Source: RYN-433 sp036558265 (GTDB lineage: Bacteria > Planctomycetota > Phycisphaerae > Tepidisphaerales > Tepidisphaeraceae). Taken from it: DNA of 26,760 bases. The stretch's first letter is position 1, and every line of letters starts with the position of its first letter. Position numbers and translations under genes: made by a program. The notes under the pieces are model-generated. The model saw only the letters and a program-made list of their open reading frames with translations. It did no database searches and was not told the origin of the DNA. Location of the stretch: assembly GCA_036558265.1 (NCBI GenBank), contig DATBFY010000354.1:1-26760 (forward strand), in the 5' to 3' direction. Of this stretch, positions 7,326-13,098 are shown one piece after another.

Positions 7326-7394
7326 AGTCCTCACCCTGCGAGCGCTGAAGCGCCGGCCACATGACCGATCGAGACGCGGAAAGCTGGTGCGCCG

Positions 7395-7679
7395 GTGAAC
7401 ACTGATGTGCGGACGCAATCGTGGGACTTCGACCTCTTCGGCACCGCCAGCGTCATCACCCCCAGCGGGGCTGAGATCATCCTCACGACGCGGTTGCAGT
7501 GGCTCCTCACCGCCGACGCCTCGATCCGCCTCTTGCTCTCCTTCGACGGCATTCCGCTGCCGGTCGTCCGCCTCACCGGCCCAATTGACCCGCACCGACT
7601 GACGACCGCGCTGGTGGCGGCGCTGGCCGCGGTGACGGACGAGCTGACACCGCATTCCGCAGGCGCTGAAGCGACTTGA
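7395..7679 (+). CDS. Small protein under a LexA-type promoter, convergent to the repressor
   Basis: A 94-residue protein of unrecognised family. The first ~40 residues read as beta-strand-rich (WDFDLFGTASVITPSGAEIILTTRL), the end as amphipathic helix (RLTTALVAALAAVTDEL). Codon third positions are strongly G/C, like true genes here. The GTG start at 7395 has only a distant GGAAAG upstream, so the start is uncertain; a 14-codon open leader (7361-7405) precedes and overlaps it. The last 107 bases overlap the 3' end of the repressor gene in antisense. SOS control plus convergence with the repressor suggests a prophage-induction or antirepressor role, as with LexA-controlled antirepressors such as phage 186 Tum; this is inference from context only. 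Confidence 0.7.
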   Translation: MNTDVRTQSWDFDLFGTASVITPSGAEIILTTRLQWLLTADASIRLLLSFDGIPLPVVRLTGPIDPHRLTTALVAALAAVTDELTPHSAGAEAT

Positions 7680-8001
7680 TCGAATTGGCGAGCTGCTCCT
7701 CGGGCAACTGCAAGACCAGGGCGACCGCCTCGATCCGTAAGGCCGCGGGCGGCACCTCCGGCGGTGGGGCGGTCGACGCCTGGAGATAGCCGAGGGCACG
7801 CAGCATGTCCGCCTGCGGCAGGCGCAAATGCTGACTGAGCTGGTCGAGCACATACGGGGCCGGCGGGTGCGTCTGTTTGTCGCTCTCCATGCGCGAGAGC
7901 GTGCCGGCATCGATCCCGAGGAGGTCCGACAGGTCGTGCCCCGTCAGCCCGCGCTCGTGCCGCGCCCGCTTAATCAATTGGCCAAACGTCAGCTGGTCCA
8001 T
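7573..8001 (-). CDS. Cro/CI-type lysogeny repressor
   Basis: A 142-residue protein with an N-terminal XRE helix-turn-helix (FGQLIKRARHERGLTGHDLSDLLGIDAGTLSRMESDKQ, about residues 6-44). The middle is helical (LDQLSQHLRLPQADMLRALGYL). The C-terminal ~25 residues are Pro/Arg/Ser-rich and lie antisense to the gene at 7395, so they may be non-functional extension. There is no Ser/Lys autoprotease domain of the LexA/CI kind, so cleavage by RecA is unlikely and another induction route is required. No ribosome site precedes the ATG; a minus-strand TTGTCA-18-TATGCT promoter (8034-8039 and 8010-8015) would start transcription almost at the ATG, implying a leaderless message as for lambda cI from PRM. 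Divergent from the excisionase-like early gene. Confidence 0.85.
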   Translation of the reverse strand: MDQLTFGQLIKRARHERGLTGHDLSDLLGIDAGTLSRMESDKQTHPPAPYVLDQLSQHLRLPQADMLRALGYLQASTAPPPEVPPAALRIEAVALVLQLPEEQLANSIKSLQRLRNAVSARPSPRPAPPPARSSVGAGQLGR

Positions 8002-8002
8002 A

Positions 8003-8031
8003 TTGCAATAGCATAAACACTATGTTACACT
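8003..8031 (+). promoter_or_regulatory. Early promoter 1
   Basis: TTGCAA (8003-8008), 17-base spacer, TACACT (8026-8031). It reads toward the excisionase-like gene and the replication operon. The dyad AACACTATGTT lies in its spacer, consistent with repression. Confidence 0.55.
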
Positions 8032-8032
8032 A

Positions 8033-8061
8033 TTGACAATTATGATTACAACATTAACAAT
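8033..8061 (+). promoter_or_regulatory. Early promoter 2
   Basis: Consensus -35 TTGACA (8033-8038), 17-base spacer and AACAAT (8056-8061, 4 of 6 to TATAAT). The -10 lies within the dyad ACATTAACAATGT. It is the probable main lytic promoter for the early operon that starts at 8104. Confidence 0.55.
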
Positions 8062-8103
8062 GTGCAAGGACACTTGACCGTTGGCCAATCAAAGGAGCGA
8101 GCC

Positions 8104-8334
8104 GTGAGCGCAGCCGCAACCGAGCCGCACAGTTCCACCGTTCCGCAATTGATCCGTCCGCGTGAAGTCAGCATGCGGCTGGGGCTCTCGCGGGCCATGA
8201 CTTACCGCCTTATCGAATCGGGCGAGCTCAAGTCAATCCGCATCGGCAAGTCGATCCGGGTCGATGTCGCCGAGCTCACCCGGTTCATCGACGAACGCCG
8301 GACGCGGGAACCAGACAACGGGGAGGCCGCGTAA
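8104..8334 (+). CDS. Excisionase-like MerR/HTH_17 DNA-binding protein
   Basis: A 76-residue protein with an excisionase-family winged helix: LIRPREVSMRLGLSRAMTYRLIESGELKSIRIGKSIRVDVAELTRFIDERR. The GTG at 8104 is preferred because AAAGGAG lies seven bases upstream; an in-frame GTG at 8062 lies inside the -10 dyad and lacks a ribosome site. It is the first gene of the rightward early operon, directly divergent from the repressor, the usual slot for Cro or Xis. It could be the recombination directionality factor of the serine integrase or the Cro counterpart; sequence alone does not separate the two. Confidence 0.82.
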   Translation: MSAAATEPHSSTVPQLIRPREVSMRLGLSRAMTYRLIESGELKSIRIGKSIRVDVAELTRFIDERRTREPDNGEAA

Positions 8335-8495
8335 TGATGCCGTGCCGCTGCTGTGGCAGGCCGGACACGGTTGAGGATCACTGCACCCGCTGTGACGCCG
8401 AACTCACCGCCCTCGCCATCCTCGCCCTCGACTGCCTGATCGAGCAACTGCTCGCCCTGAGCACGCGGGCGCCGCCGGCCATCGCCGCGACCTGA
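8334..8495 (+). CDS. Small zinc-ribbon protein
   Basis: A 53-residue protein starting with an ATG that overlaps the preceding stop (TAATG); a second ATG follows at once. Cysteine pairs C4/C6/C7 and C17-T-R-C20 form a likely zinc knuckle, followed by a hydrophobic helix (LTALAILALDCLIEQLLAL). No family is recognised. Coupling to the excisionase-like gene and the cysteine pattern support a real gene. Confidence 0.65.
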   Translation: MMPCRCCGRPDTVEDHCTRCDAELTALAILALDCLIEQLLALSTRAPPAIAAT

Positions 8496-8544
8496 ACCGC
8501 CATGGACCCGCAGTCGCCCTTTCGCCCCCACCAGAAAGACATCC

Positions 8545-8793
8545 ATGAAACCCAATGCAGTTGACACCCTCATCGCCGAAGAACCCATGACCCATCGCCG
8601 CTACACCCAGTGGGTTGGCTTTCACGGCATCGACGCCCACGACATCGGCCTGGCCCTCAACCGCTGGTTGCTCAATCACCCCGATTGGCACGTCCACCGG
8701 ATGCAGGCGTTTTCCGCGATGAGCGGCGACGGCGGCTTCTGGCAGTGTGAAGCCCTGTGTGAGATGCGGAGCGAGCCGAAATGGCCCGAGTAA
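8545..8793 (+). CDS. Hypothetical early protein
   Basis: An 82-residue protein, not recognised. Its second half is rich in Trp and His (HRWYT-like opening after MTHRRYTQWVGFHGIDAHD, then LNHPDWHVHRM). An alternative start is ATG 8587, giving a 68-residue product. The ribosome site (AGAAAG) is weak. It lies in line between the zinc-ribbon gene and recT in the early operon and overlaps the next small frame by 13 bases. Confidence 0.6.
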   Translation: MKPNAVDTLIAEEPMTHRRYTQWVGFHGIDAHDIGLALNRWLLNHPDWHVHRMQAFSAMSGDGGFWQCEALCEMRSEPKWPE

Positions 8794-8915
8794 CGAGCGA
8801 GATCGACTGTCGCTATTTCGGGCGGGTCGTGCCGAACATGCATCGCCGCCGCCGCCACTGGCATCGCCCTTGGAAGTGTTTTTGTCCGCGCGGCATGCGC
8901 CGGGCCCGTCGGTAA
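8781..8915 (+). CDS. Arg-rich small peptide
   Basis: A 44-codon frame starting with ATG 8781, with GGAG nine bases upstream, overlapping the end of the preceding gene. The product is very basic (RRRRHW and RRARR) with a CFC pair. The stop lies inside the loop of the large hairpin at 8899-8927. No family is recognised; it may be a real leader-type peptide or a chance frame. Confidence 0.4.
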   Translation: MARVTSEIDCRYFGRVVPNMHRRRRHWHRPWKCFCPRGMRRARR

Positions 8916-8927
8916 TCCGGGCCCGGC
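8899..8927. repeat. 10-bp all-GC stem-loop upstream of recT
   Basis: GCCGGGCCCG (8899-8908) pairs perfectly with CGGGCCCGGC (8918-8927) around a 9-base loop. No U tract follows on either strand, so it is not a standard intrinsic terminator. A second hairpin (CGGTCC/GGACCG, 8948-8966, 7-base loop) follows, 30 bases before the recT start. The pair may be an attenuator, processing site or mRNA-stability element. Confidence 0.6.
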
Positions 8928-8947
8928 ACGAGCAAGGTTGGGGGTCT

Positions 8948-8966
8948 CGGTCCGTTGCAGGGACCG
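8948..8966. repeat. Second stem-loop in the recT leader
   Basis: CGGTCC (8948-8953) and GGACCG (8961-8966) form a perfect 6-bp stem with loop GTTGCAG. It lies between the larger hairpin and the strong ribosome site of recT (GGAGG at 8987-8991). Confidence 0.45.
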
Positions 8967-8996
8967 GCCTCACTCTAGCACAGAACGGAGGAATCA

Positions 8997-10031
8997 ATGA
9001 CCGACGCCCTGGTCGTCGTCGAGGAATCGAGTTTTAGCGCCGAACGCCGCGCCTTTATTCGCAAGCACTTTTGCGCCGATGCGCCCGACCATATCGCCGA
9101 GCCCTTCATCGCGCTCTGTGAACGCCGCGGCTTGGCGCCGGAGGAGAAGCAGATCTATCTCGTCAAGCGCGGCAAGGACTGGATCACCCAGACCGGGATC
9201 GATGGCTACCGCGCCCTGGCCGATCGCACCGGCGCCTACGCCGGCAGCGATAAGCCACGCTTCCACTACGACCCCGACAACCTGGTCACCCCCGATCTGG
9301 CCGAAGTCACGGTCTGGAAACTCGTTCAAGGTCAGCGCTGTGGCTTCACTGGCGAGGCCAGCTGGGACGAATACTGCCCGGAGCAGGGGCAGGATTTCAT
9401 GTGGCGCAAGATGCCGCGCACGATGCTGGCCAAGTGCGCCGAAGCCCTGGCCTTGCGCAAAGCGTTTCCCGCCCAACTCTCCGGCATCTACGTGCAGGAA
9501 GAGCTCGACCAGGCCGAGCGCCGCCCGGTGACGATCATCGCCGAGGAGGACGCCCCAGACCCAAAAGCATCACCCTCCGGGCATGAGCCCGCCTGGATTG
9601 AGGCCAATAAGTACCTGCACTTCGTCGGCGGGACGAAGGGGCTCGATGACGCGGACGATGCCGCAGCGCTGCACCGGACACTGCACAACATCGCCTATTT
9701 CCACTATCCGCCGACGCCGGAAGGCCGCGGTATGACCGTGCGCCAACTGTGCACGCTGGGCATGGCCGGGATGAGCCTCTCAGACCTCAAGCCCGCGCAA
9801 TTGACGGAGCTGACCGCGACGATCGAGACCGCCACCCCCGGACAACTGCTCTTCTGGAGCACCGACTGGTTCGCCGAAATCCGCGACGCCACGCGCCAGA
9901 TGCTGACCGACATCGGCGCCGGCTTCGCCGAGTTCAAGGTGACCAAGGATTCGCACCCGGCTTTCGCCGAAGCGTGGGCCCAACGGAATGAGCAATTGAA
10001 ACGGAAAGAGGCGAGCAAATACGCGGCGTAG
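8997..10031 (+). CDS. RecT/Bet-family single-strand annealing protein
   Basis: A 344-residue recombinase. The family body is residues ~18-165: a FIALCERRGLAPEEKQIYLVKRG segment, then TGIDGYRALADRTGAYAG, WDEYCPEQGQDFMWRKMPRTMLAKCAEALALRKAFP, the central signature of the Bet/RecT family. It anneals complementary single strands in phage recombination and recombination-dependent replication. The C-terminal ~140 residues include two charged helical segments and a Lys-rich end. A strong GGAGG precedes the ATG by five bases. No adjacent exonuclease of the lambda Exo or RecE kind is seen; the VRR nuclease downstream may or may not substitute. Confidence 0.92.
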   Translation: MTDALVVVEESSFSAERRAFIRKHFCADAPDHIAEPFIALCERRGLAPEEKQIYLVKRGKDWITQTGIDGYRALADRTGAYAGSDKPRFHYDPDNLVTPDLAEVTVWKLVQGQRCGFTGEASWDEYCPEQGQDFMWRKMPRTMLAKCAEALALRKAFPAQLSGIYVQEELDQAERRPVTIIAEEDAPDPKASPSGHEPAWIEANKYLHFVGGTKGLDDADDAAALHRTLHNIAYFHYPPTPEGRGMTVRQLCTLGMAGMSLSDLKPAQLTELTATIETATPGQLLFWSTDWFAEIRDATRQMLTDIGAGFAEFKVTKDSHPAFAEAWAQRNEQLKRKEASKYAA

Positions 10032-10064
10032 GAGAGCGGCGTCCGTGATCGGGAGGGCGGGCCA

Positions 10065-10571
10065 ATGGAGGATCACTGTCCGCATGAGGACCAAGCATTG
10101 CGCCAGCGCCATCACAGCAATGGCACGCTCCATTTCGTCATGCAGTGCCTGAGCTGTGGACGCCAGGTTCGCGCCGTCCGTCATGTCGACGCGGTTGCGG
10201 CGGGCGGCGCGGAGGCGCTGCCATGGGATGACACCATCGCCGATGCCTATTGGCAGCGCCGGTTCACTGAACGCCGACAGGTCTGGGCCGAGGCCCGCAG
10301 CCAGCGCCGCGCCGACTATGACGAGTACCTCGACTCCGCGGCCTGGCGCGCGCGCCGCGCCGCCCGTCTGGCCCTCGATCAGGGGCGATGCCAGGCGCGG
10401 CTCGACGGCTGCCAACGGTATGCCACCGAAGTCCATCACCTGACCTATCGCCATTGTGGCAATGAGCCGCTCTTCGATCTCGTCTCGGTCTGTGGCTGCT
10501 GCCACCGCCAAATCTCCGAGATGGAGGGAGCGCTCGCGGGCGAGGAGGCAACTGATGACGGCACCTCCTGA
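10065..10571 (+). CDS. HNH endonuclease within the early operon
   Basis: A 168-residue protein. Its N-terminus carries a possible zinc knuckle (C5/H7 and MQCLSCG). The C-terminus is a classical HNH module: ALDQGRCQARLDGCQRYATEVHHLTYRHCGNEPLFDLVSVCGCCH, with the catalytic HH and the CxxCH zinc pair. GGAGGG precedes the ATG, and the primase gene overlaps its 3' end by 17 bases, so unlike the other HNH genes it is fully built into the operon. A role as nickase or Holliday-type nuclease in replication or packaging is possible; unproven. Confidence 0.88.
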   Translation: MEDHCPHEDQALRQRHHSNGTLHFVMQCLSCGRQVRAVRHVDAVAAGGAEALPWDDTIADAYWQRRFTERRQVWAEARSQRRADYDEYLDSAAWRARRAARLALDQGRCQARLDGCQRYATEVHHLTYRHCGNEPLFDLVSVCGCCHRQISEMEGALAGEEATDDGTS

Positions 10572-11370
10572 GCTCCCGTTCGGGCGCTGGGCTGATTGGT
10601 ATGCCGAGCGCGGACTCGCCGTTTTTCCGCTCTATACGATCGAGCGGGGACAGTGCTCCTGTGGCCGCGCCACGTGTCCATCCGCCGGCAAGCATCCGAT
10701 CGCCACCTTGGTGCCACATGGCGTGCTGGAGGCAACGACGGATCGGGCCGCCCTGGCCCAATGGTGGGCGATCTATCCCGACGCCAATGTGGGCGTGGCG
10801 ACCGGCGACGCCAGTGGCGTGGTCGTGATTGACATCGATCTCGGGGGCGAGGACATCTTCGACAATCTGATCGCGCTTCATGGCAAGCTCGAACCGACTT
10901 GGATGGCCGGTACCGGCTCCGGCGGCATCCATCTCTACTACCAGATGCCGGGAGCGGATATTCGCAATTCAGCGTCAGCCATCGGTCCGGGGATTGATGT
11001 GCGCGGCAATGGCGGCTATGTGGTCGCGCCCCCATCGCGCCACGTCAGCGGCGCTGCCTATTGCTGGGACGACTCGTGGCATCCCGATCAGGTCGCGCTC
11101 GGCGCGCTGCCCGAGTGGCTGCTGGGCAAAGTGATCCCCGGCGGCGCCCGGATCGCCAGTCCGCTGCCGCGGGTCTTATCCGAGGGCATGCGCAACACCT
11201 GGTTGGCGTCTGCCGCCGGCTCCATGCGTCGCCGGGGCTTCGGCGAAACGGCGATTACGGCGGCCCTCCAGATCGAGAACCGGGAGCGCTGCAAGCCGGC
11301 GCTCGATGAGCGCGAGGTCGTGCGAATTGCGCGTTCGATCGGGCGCTATGACCCCGCGGTGCGGGACTAA
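10555..11370 (+). CDS. Primase-polymerase (PrimPol, AEP family)
   Basis: A 271-residue bifunctional DNA primase/polymerase N-terminal domain protein. Visible features are a zinc-binding insertion C34-S-C36...C41...H47, the catalytic D93-I-D95 (VVVIDIDLGG), the catalytic His126 in TGSGGIHLYY, and GIDVRGNGGYVVAPPS (146-161). A short helical PriCT-like tail follows (TWLASAAGSMRRRGFGETAI..EREVVRIARSI). It makes primers and may extend them. The ATG at 10555 follows GGAGG and overlaps the HNH gene. The ATPase gene and the iteron-like repeats come directly after, forming a replication module. Confidence 0.93.
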   Translation: MTAPPELPFGRWADWYAERGLAVFPLYTIERGQCSCGRATCPSAGKHPIATLVPHGVLEATTDRAALAQWWAIYPDANVGVATGDASGVVVIDIDLGGEDIFDNLIALHGKLEPTWMAGTGSGGIHLYYQMPGADIRNSASAIGPGIDVRGNGGYVVAPPSRHVSGAAYCWDDSWHPDQVALGALPEWLLGKVIPGGARIASPLPRVLSEGMRNTWLASAAGSMRRRGFGETAITAALQIENRERCKPALDEREVVRIARSIGRYDPAVRD

Positions 11371-11384
11371 GACCGCCATCGTAT

Positions 11385-11479
11385 GCGGTCTATGCGGTCT
11401 ATGCAAAAAAGCCCGTCGTGACGCCATTTTTTCGATGTGCGGTCGAGGCGGTCTATGTGGCGGTCTATATGGCGGTCTT
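11385..11479 (+). repeat. Left iteron-like cluster (GGCGGTCTAT)
   Basis: Between primase and ATPase genes lie GCGGTCTAT at 11385-11393 and 11394-11402 (tandem, 9-bp step), a partial copy at 11439-11444, then GGCGGTCTAT at 11447-11456 and 11459-11468 and GGCGGTCTT at 11471-11479, in a 12-bp step. One inverted copy (AGACCGCC) overlaps the primase stop at 11370-11377. The last copy abuts the ATPase ribosome site. Phased short direct repeats beside a replication ATPase are typical of initiator-binding iterons. Confidence 0.8.
11404..11430 (+). repeat. 27-bp direct repeat, left copy
   Basis: Identical over 27 bases to 12609-12635. It has internal symmetry: A6 (11405-11410), then CGTC-GT-GACG (11414-11423), then T6 (11427-11432), so outer and inner arms share one dyad centre at 11418/11419. 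It is flanked on both sides by GGCGGTCTAT iterons. The poly-A/poly-T arms would favour bending or melting. Confidence 0.85.
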
Positions 11480-11491
11480 GGGAGGGGGAGC

Positions 11492-12643
11492 ATGAGCGAA
11501 CAACGGCACGCCGGCGTCACCACATTTCCGGGAACGGCGTTGCTCCTGCCGTTCGCCGAGCGGGTGGCGGATATCCCGCCCGAGCGCGTCGAGTGGCTCT
11601 CGATGAGCCGGCTCGCGGTCGGCAAGATCACGGTCCTCGACGGCGATCCGGGATTGGGTAAGTCGACGGTCACGCTCGACTGGGCGGCGAAACTCACCCG
11701 CGGTGAGAACCTGCCCTATGGACCCGCCAACCGCCCCCGCGGCGTCCTCATCCTCTCGGCCGAAGATGGCAAAGCCGACACCATCCGCCCACGGCTCGAA
11801 GCCGCCGGCGCCGATCTGCGCCGGGTCTTTCTCTTCGAGATGCGGGACGAGCAGGGGAACAGTTATCTCCCGAGCTTGCCCCATCACCTGGAGGCGCTGG
11901 GATCGCAGATCGAGGCGACCGACGCCGTGCTGGTGATCATCGATCCGCTGGTGGCCTATCTCTCGGGCGAGCTCAAGGCGATCAACGATCAGGATGTGCG
12001 GCGGATGCTTTCCCCGCTGGCCACGATGCTCACCCGCGCGCGCGCGGCCGGACTCGCCCTGCGCCATCTCAATAAAGCGACAGGGATGGCGAGTCTGTAT
12101 CGCGGCGGCGGCAGCATCGGCATCATCGGCGCCGCCCGCTTCGGTCTGCTGATCGCGCGCGACCCCGAAGACGAGACGGGCAAGCGCCGCATTCTCGCCG
12201 TCCAGAAGGCGAACATCGGTGAGGACGATGCGCCCTCGCTGGTCTATCGCCTGGCGCCTGTGCCGGGGACGGATGTTGCTCGCGTGGTCTGGGAGGGCGA
12301 GTCAGCCCTCCGCGCCCATGCCCTGACCGCCGGTCCTGTCGACGAGAGCGAGCGCTCCATCGTCGATGAAGCCCGCGCCTGGCTGATCGAGGTGCTGGGG
12401 GGCGGATCGCTGTCGGCGAAGGAACTGCGGCGGCAGGCGACCGAGGACGGCATTGCCTGGCGCACAGTCGAACGGGCCAAGACCCAGGCGGGCATTTTTA
12501 CGGGTCGGGTGGGCTTCGGCCGGGGCGGGCACTGGGTCTGGAGCCTAGCGCCAATCGCCCCCGACGATTTCGCTATAGACCGCCATATAGACCGCCACGA
12601 GGAAGACACAAAAAAGCCCGTCGTGACGCCATTTTCTCCATAG
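11492..12643 (+). CDS. RepA/RecA-like AAA ATPase (replicative helicase-type)
   Basis: A 383-residue AAA_25/RepA-type ATPase. Walker A is GDPGLGKST (51-59), Walker B is AVLVIIDPL (D151), and RHLNK (191-195) is the sensor-like motif of hexameric helicases. Residues ~285-335 look like a winged helix (SLSAKELRRQATEDGIAWRTVERAKTQAGIF). Paired with the PrimPol, it is the expected helicase or loader of this phage. The ATG is set by GGGAGGGGGAG. The last ~24 residues (AIDRHIDRHEEDTKKPVV) are encoded by the right-hand iterons and 27-bp repeat, so the repeat locus extends into the coding region, as lambda's origin does within gene O. Confidence 0.9.
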   Translation: MSEQRHAGVTTFPGTALLLPFAERVADIPPERVEWLSMSRLAVGKITVLDGDPGLGKSTVTLDWAAKLTRGENLPYGPANRPRGVLILSAEDGKADTIRPRLEAAGADLRRVFLFEMRDEQGNSYLPSLPHHLEALGSQIEATDAVLVIIDPLVAYLSGELKAINDQDVRRMLSPLATMLTRARAAGLALRHLNKATGMASLYRGGGSIGIIGAARFGLLIARDPEDETGKRRILAVQKANIGEDDAPSLVYRLAPVPGTDVARVVWEGESALRAHALTAGPVDESERSIVDEARAWLIEVLGGGSLSAKELRRQATEDGIAWRTVERAKTQAGIFTGRVGFGRGGHWVWSLAPIAPDDFAIDRHIDRHEEDTKKPVVTPFSP

Positions 12644-12649
12644 ACCGCC
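12575..12649 (-). repeat. Right iteron-like cluster (inverted copies)
   Basis: ATAGACCGCC, the reverse complement of GGCGGTCTAT, occurs at 12575-12584, 12587-12596 (12-bp step) and 12640-12649. A degenerate forward copy, GGCGGTGTAT, is at 12665-12674. Two copies lie inside the 3' end of the ATPase gene and encode the repeated I-D-R-H. Their orientation is opposite to the left cluster while the embedded 27-bp element keeps the same orientation. Confidence 0.8.
12609..12635 (+). repeat. 27-bp direct repeat, right copy
   Basis: Perfect 27-base copy of 11404-11430, 1205 bp downstream, at the very end of the ATPase reading frame (encoding TKKPVVTPF). It lies between inverted iterons that end at 12596 and begin at 12640. 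The next gene starts 70 bases further on, so it also forms part of the leader of the HTH gene. Confidence 0.85.
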
Positions 12650-12705
12650 GGAATCTCGTGTGGTGGCGGTGTATGTCGCCGTGCCACGAGTTGAAAGGAT
12701 CACCA

Positions 12706-13098
12706 ATGGCCCTCGGCCCTACCCTCGACACCGCCTTGGCGCGAACGATGCGCCTGGGCGAACTCCTCGCCTATTACCGCACCACCGCCGGCTATTCGCA
12801 GAACGCCCTCGCCCGCCGCGCCGCGATCGATCACTCGTTGCTGCACCGCTACGAACTGGGGGAACGCCGGCCCAGCCGCGGCCGCACGCTGGCCCTGGCC
12901 CGCGCCCTCGGCCTGTCACAAGCCGAAACCGACGAGCTCTTGCAGGCCGCCGGACTGGCGCCGGAAAGTGAGCAGCTGCGGCAGTTGATTGTCAGTCTCG
13001 CGAGGTGCGCCGATCCCGTGCGGCTGCGCAAAGGCCAACGGTTGCTCGAGACGGCGCTGGAGACGCTCACCCCGCCGGTGGTGCAGTTCGATGACTAG
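12706..13098 (+). CDS. XRE-family HTH regulator
   Basis: A 130-residue protein with an N-terminal helix-turn-helix (LGELLAYYRTTAGYSQNALARRAAIDHSLLHRYELGERRPSR, ~17-58), then LALARALGLSQAETDELLQAAGL and a helical C-terminus. The start is the ATG at 12706, with AAAGGA upstream; the leader between it and the ATPase stop contains the last iterons. It is a plausible repressor acting on the iteron or 27-bp sites, or a middle-gene regulator. The helicase start overlaps its end. Confidence 0.82.
   Translation: MALGPTLDTALARTMRLGELLAYYRTTAGYSQNALARRAAIDHSLLHRYELGERRPSRGRTLALARALGLSQAETDELLQAAGLAPESEQLRQLIVSLARCADPVRLRKGQRLLETALETLTPPVVQFDD

Larger units (their letters stand above)
8002..8063. promoter_or_regulatory. 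AT-rich divergent control region with a ladder of small dyads
   Basis: This 62-base stretch is markedly AT-rich against its GC-rich surroundings and lies between the divergent repressor and early genes. It contains ATTGCAAT (8002-8009), AACA-cta-TGTT (8017-8027), ATTG-a-CAAT (8032-8040) and ACATT-aac-AATGT (8051-8063), spaced roughly 12-20 bases apart. They overlap the promoters for both directions, as expected for operators of the repressor and a Cro-like antagonist. Confidence 0.65.

Noticed and set aside
7342..7673. GCGCTGAAGCG repeated at 7342-7352 and 7663-7673 as flanking repeats of the SOS-type gene
   Set aside because: Only 11 bp, self-complementary and composed of common local words; one copy is in coding sequence. 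Not distinguishable from chance.
8972..8980. Minus-strand TGCTAGAGT as another late promoter
   Set aside because: It points leftward into plus-strand early genes with no minus-strand gene to transcribe, so it is probably a chance match just before recT.
11385..12674. Repeats as a CRISPR array
   Set aside because: Units are only 9-10 bp with 9-12 bp steps and occur in both orientations; there are no regular spacers and no cas genes.
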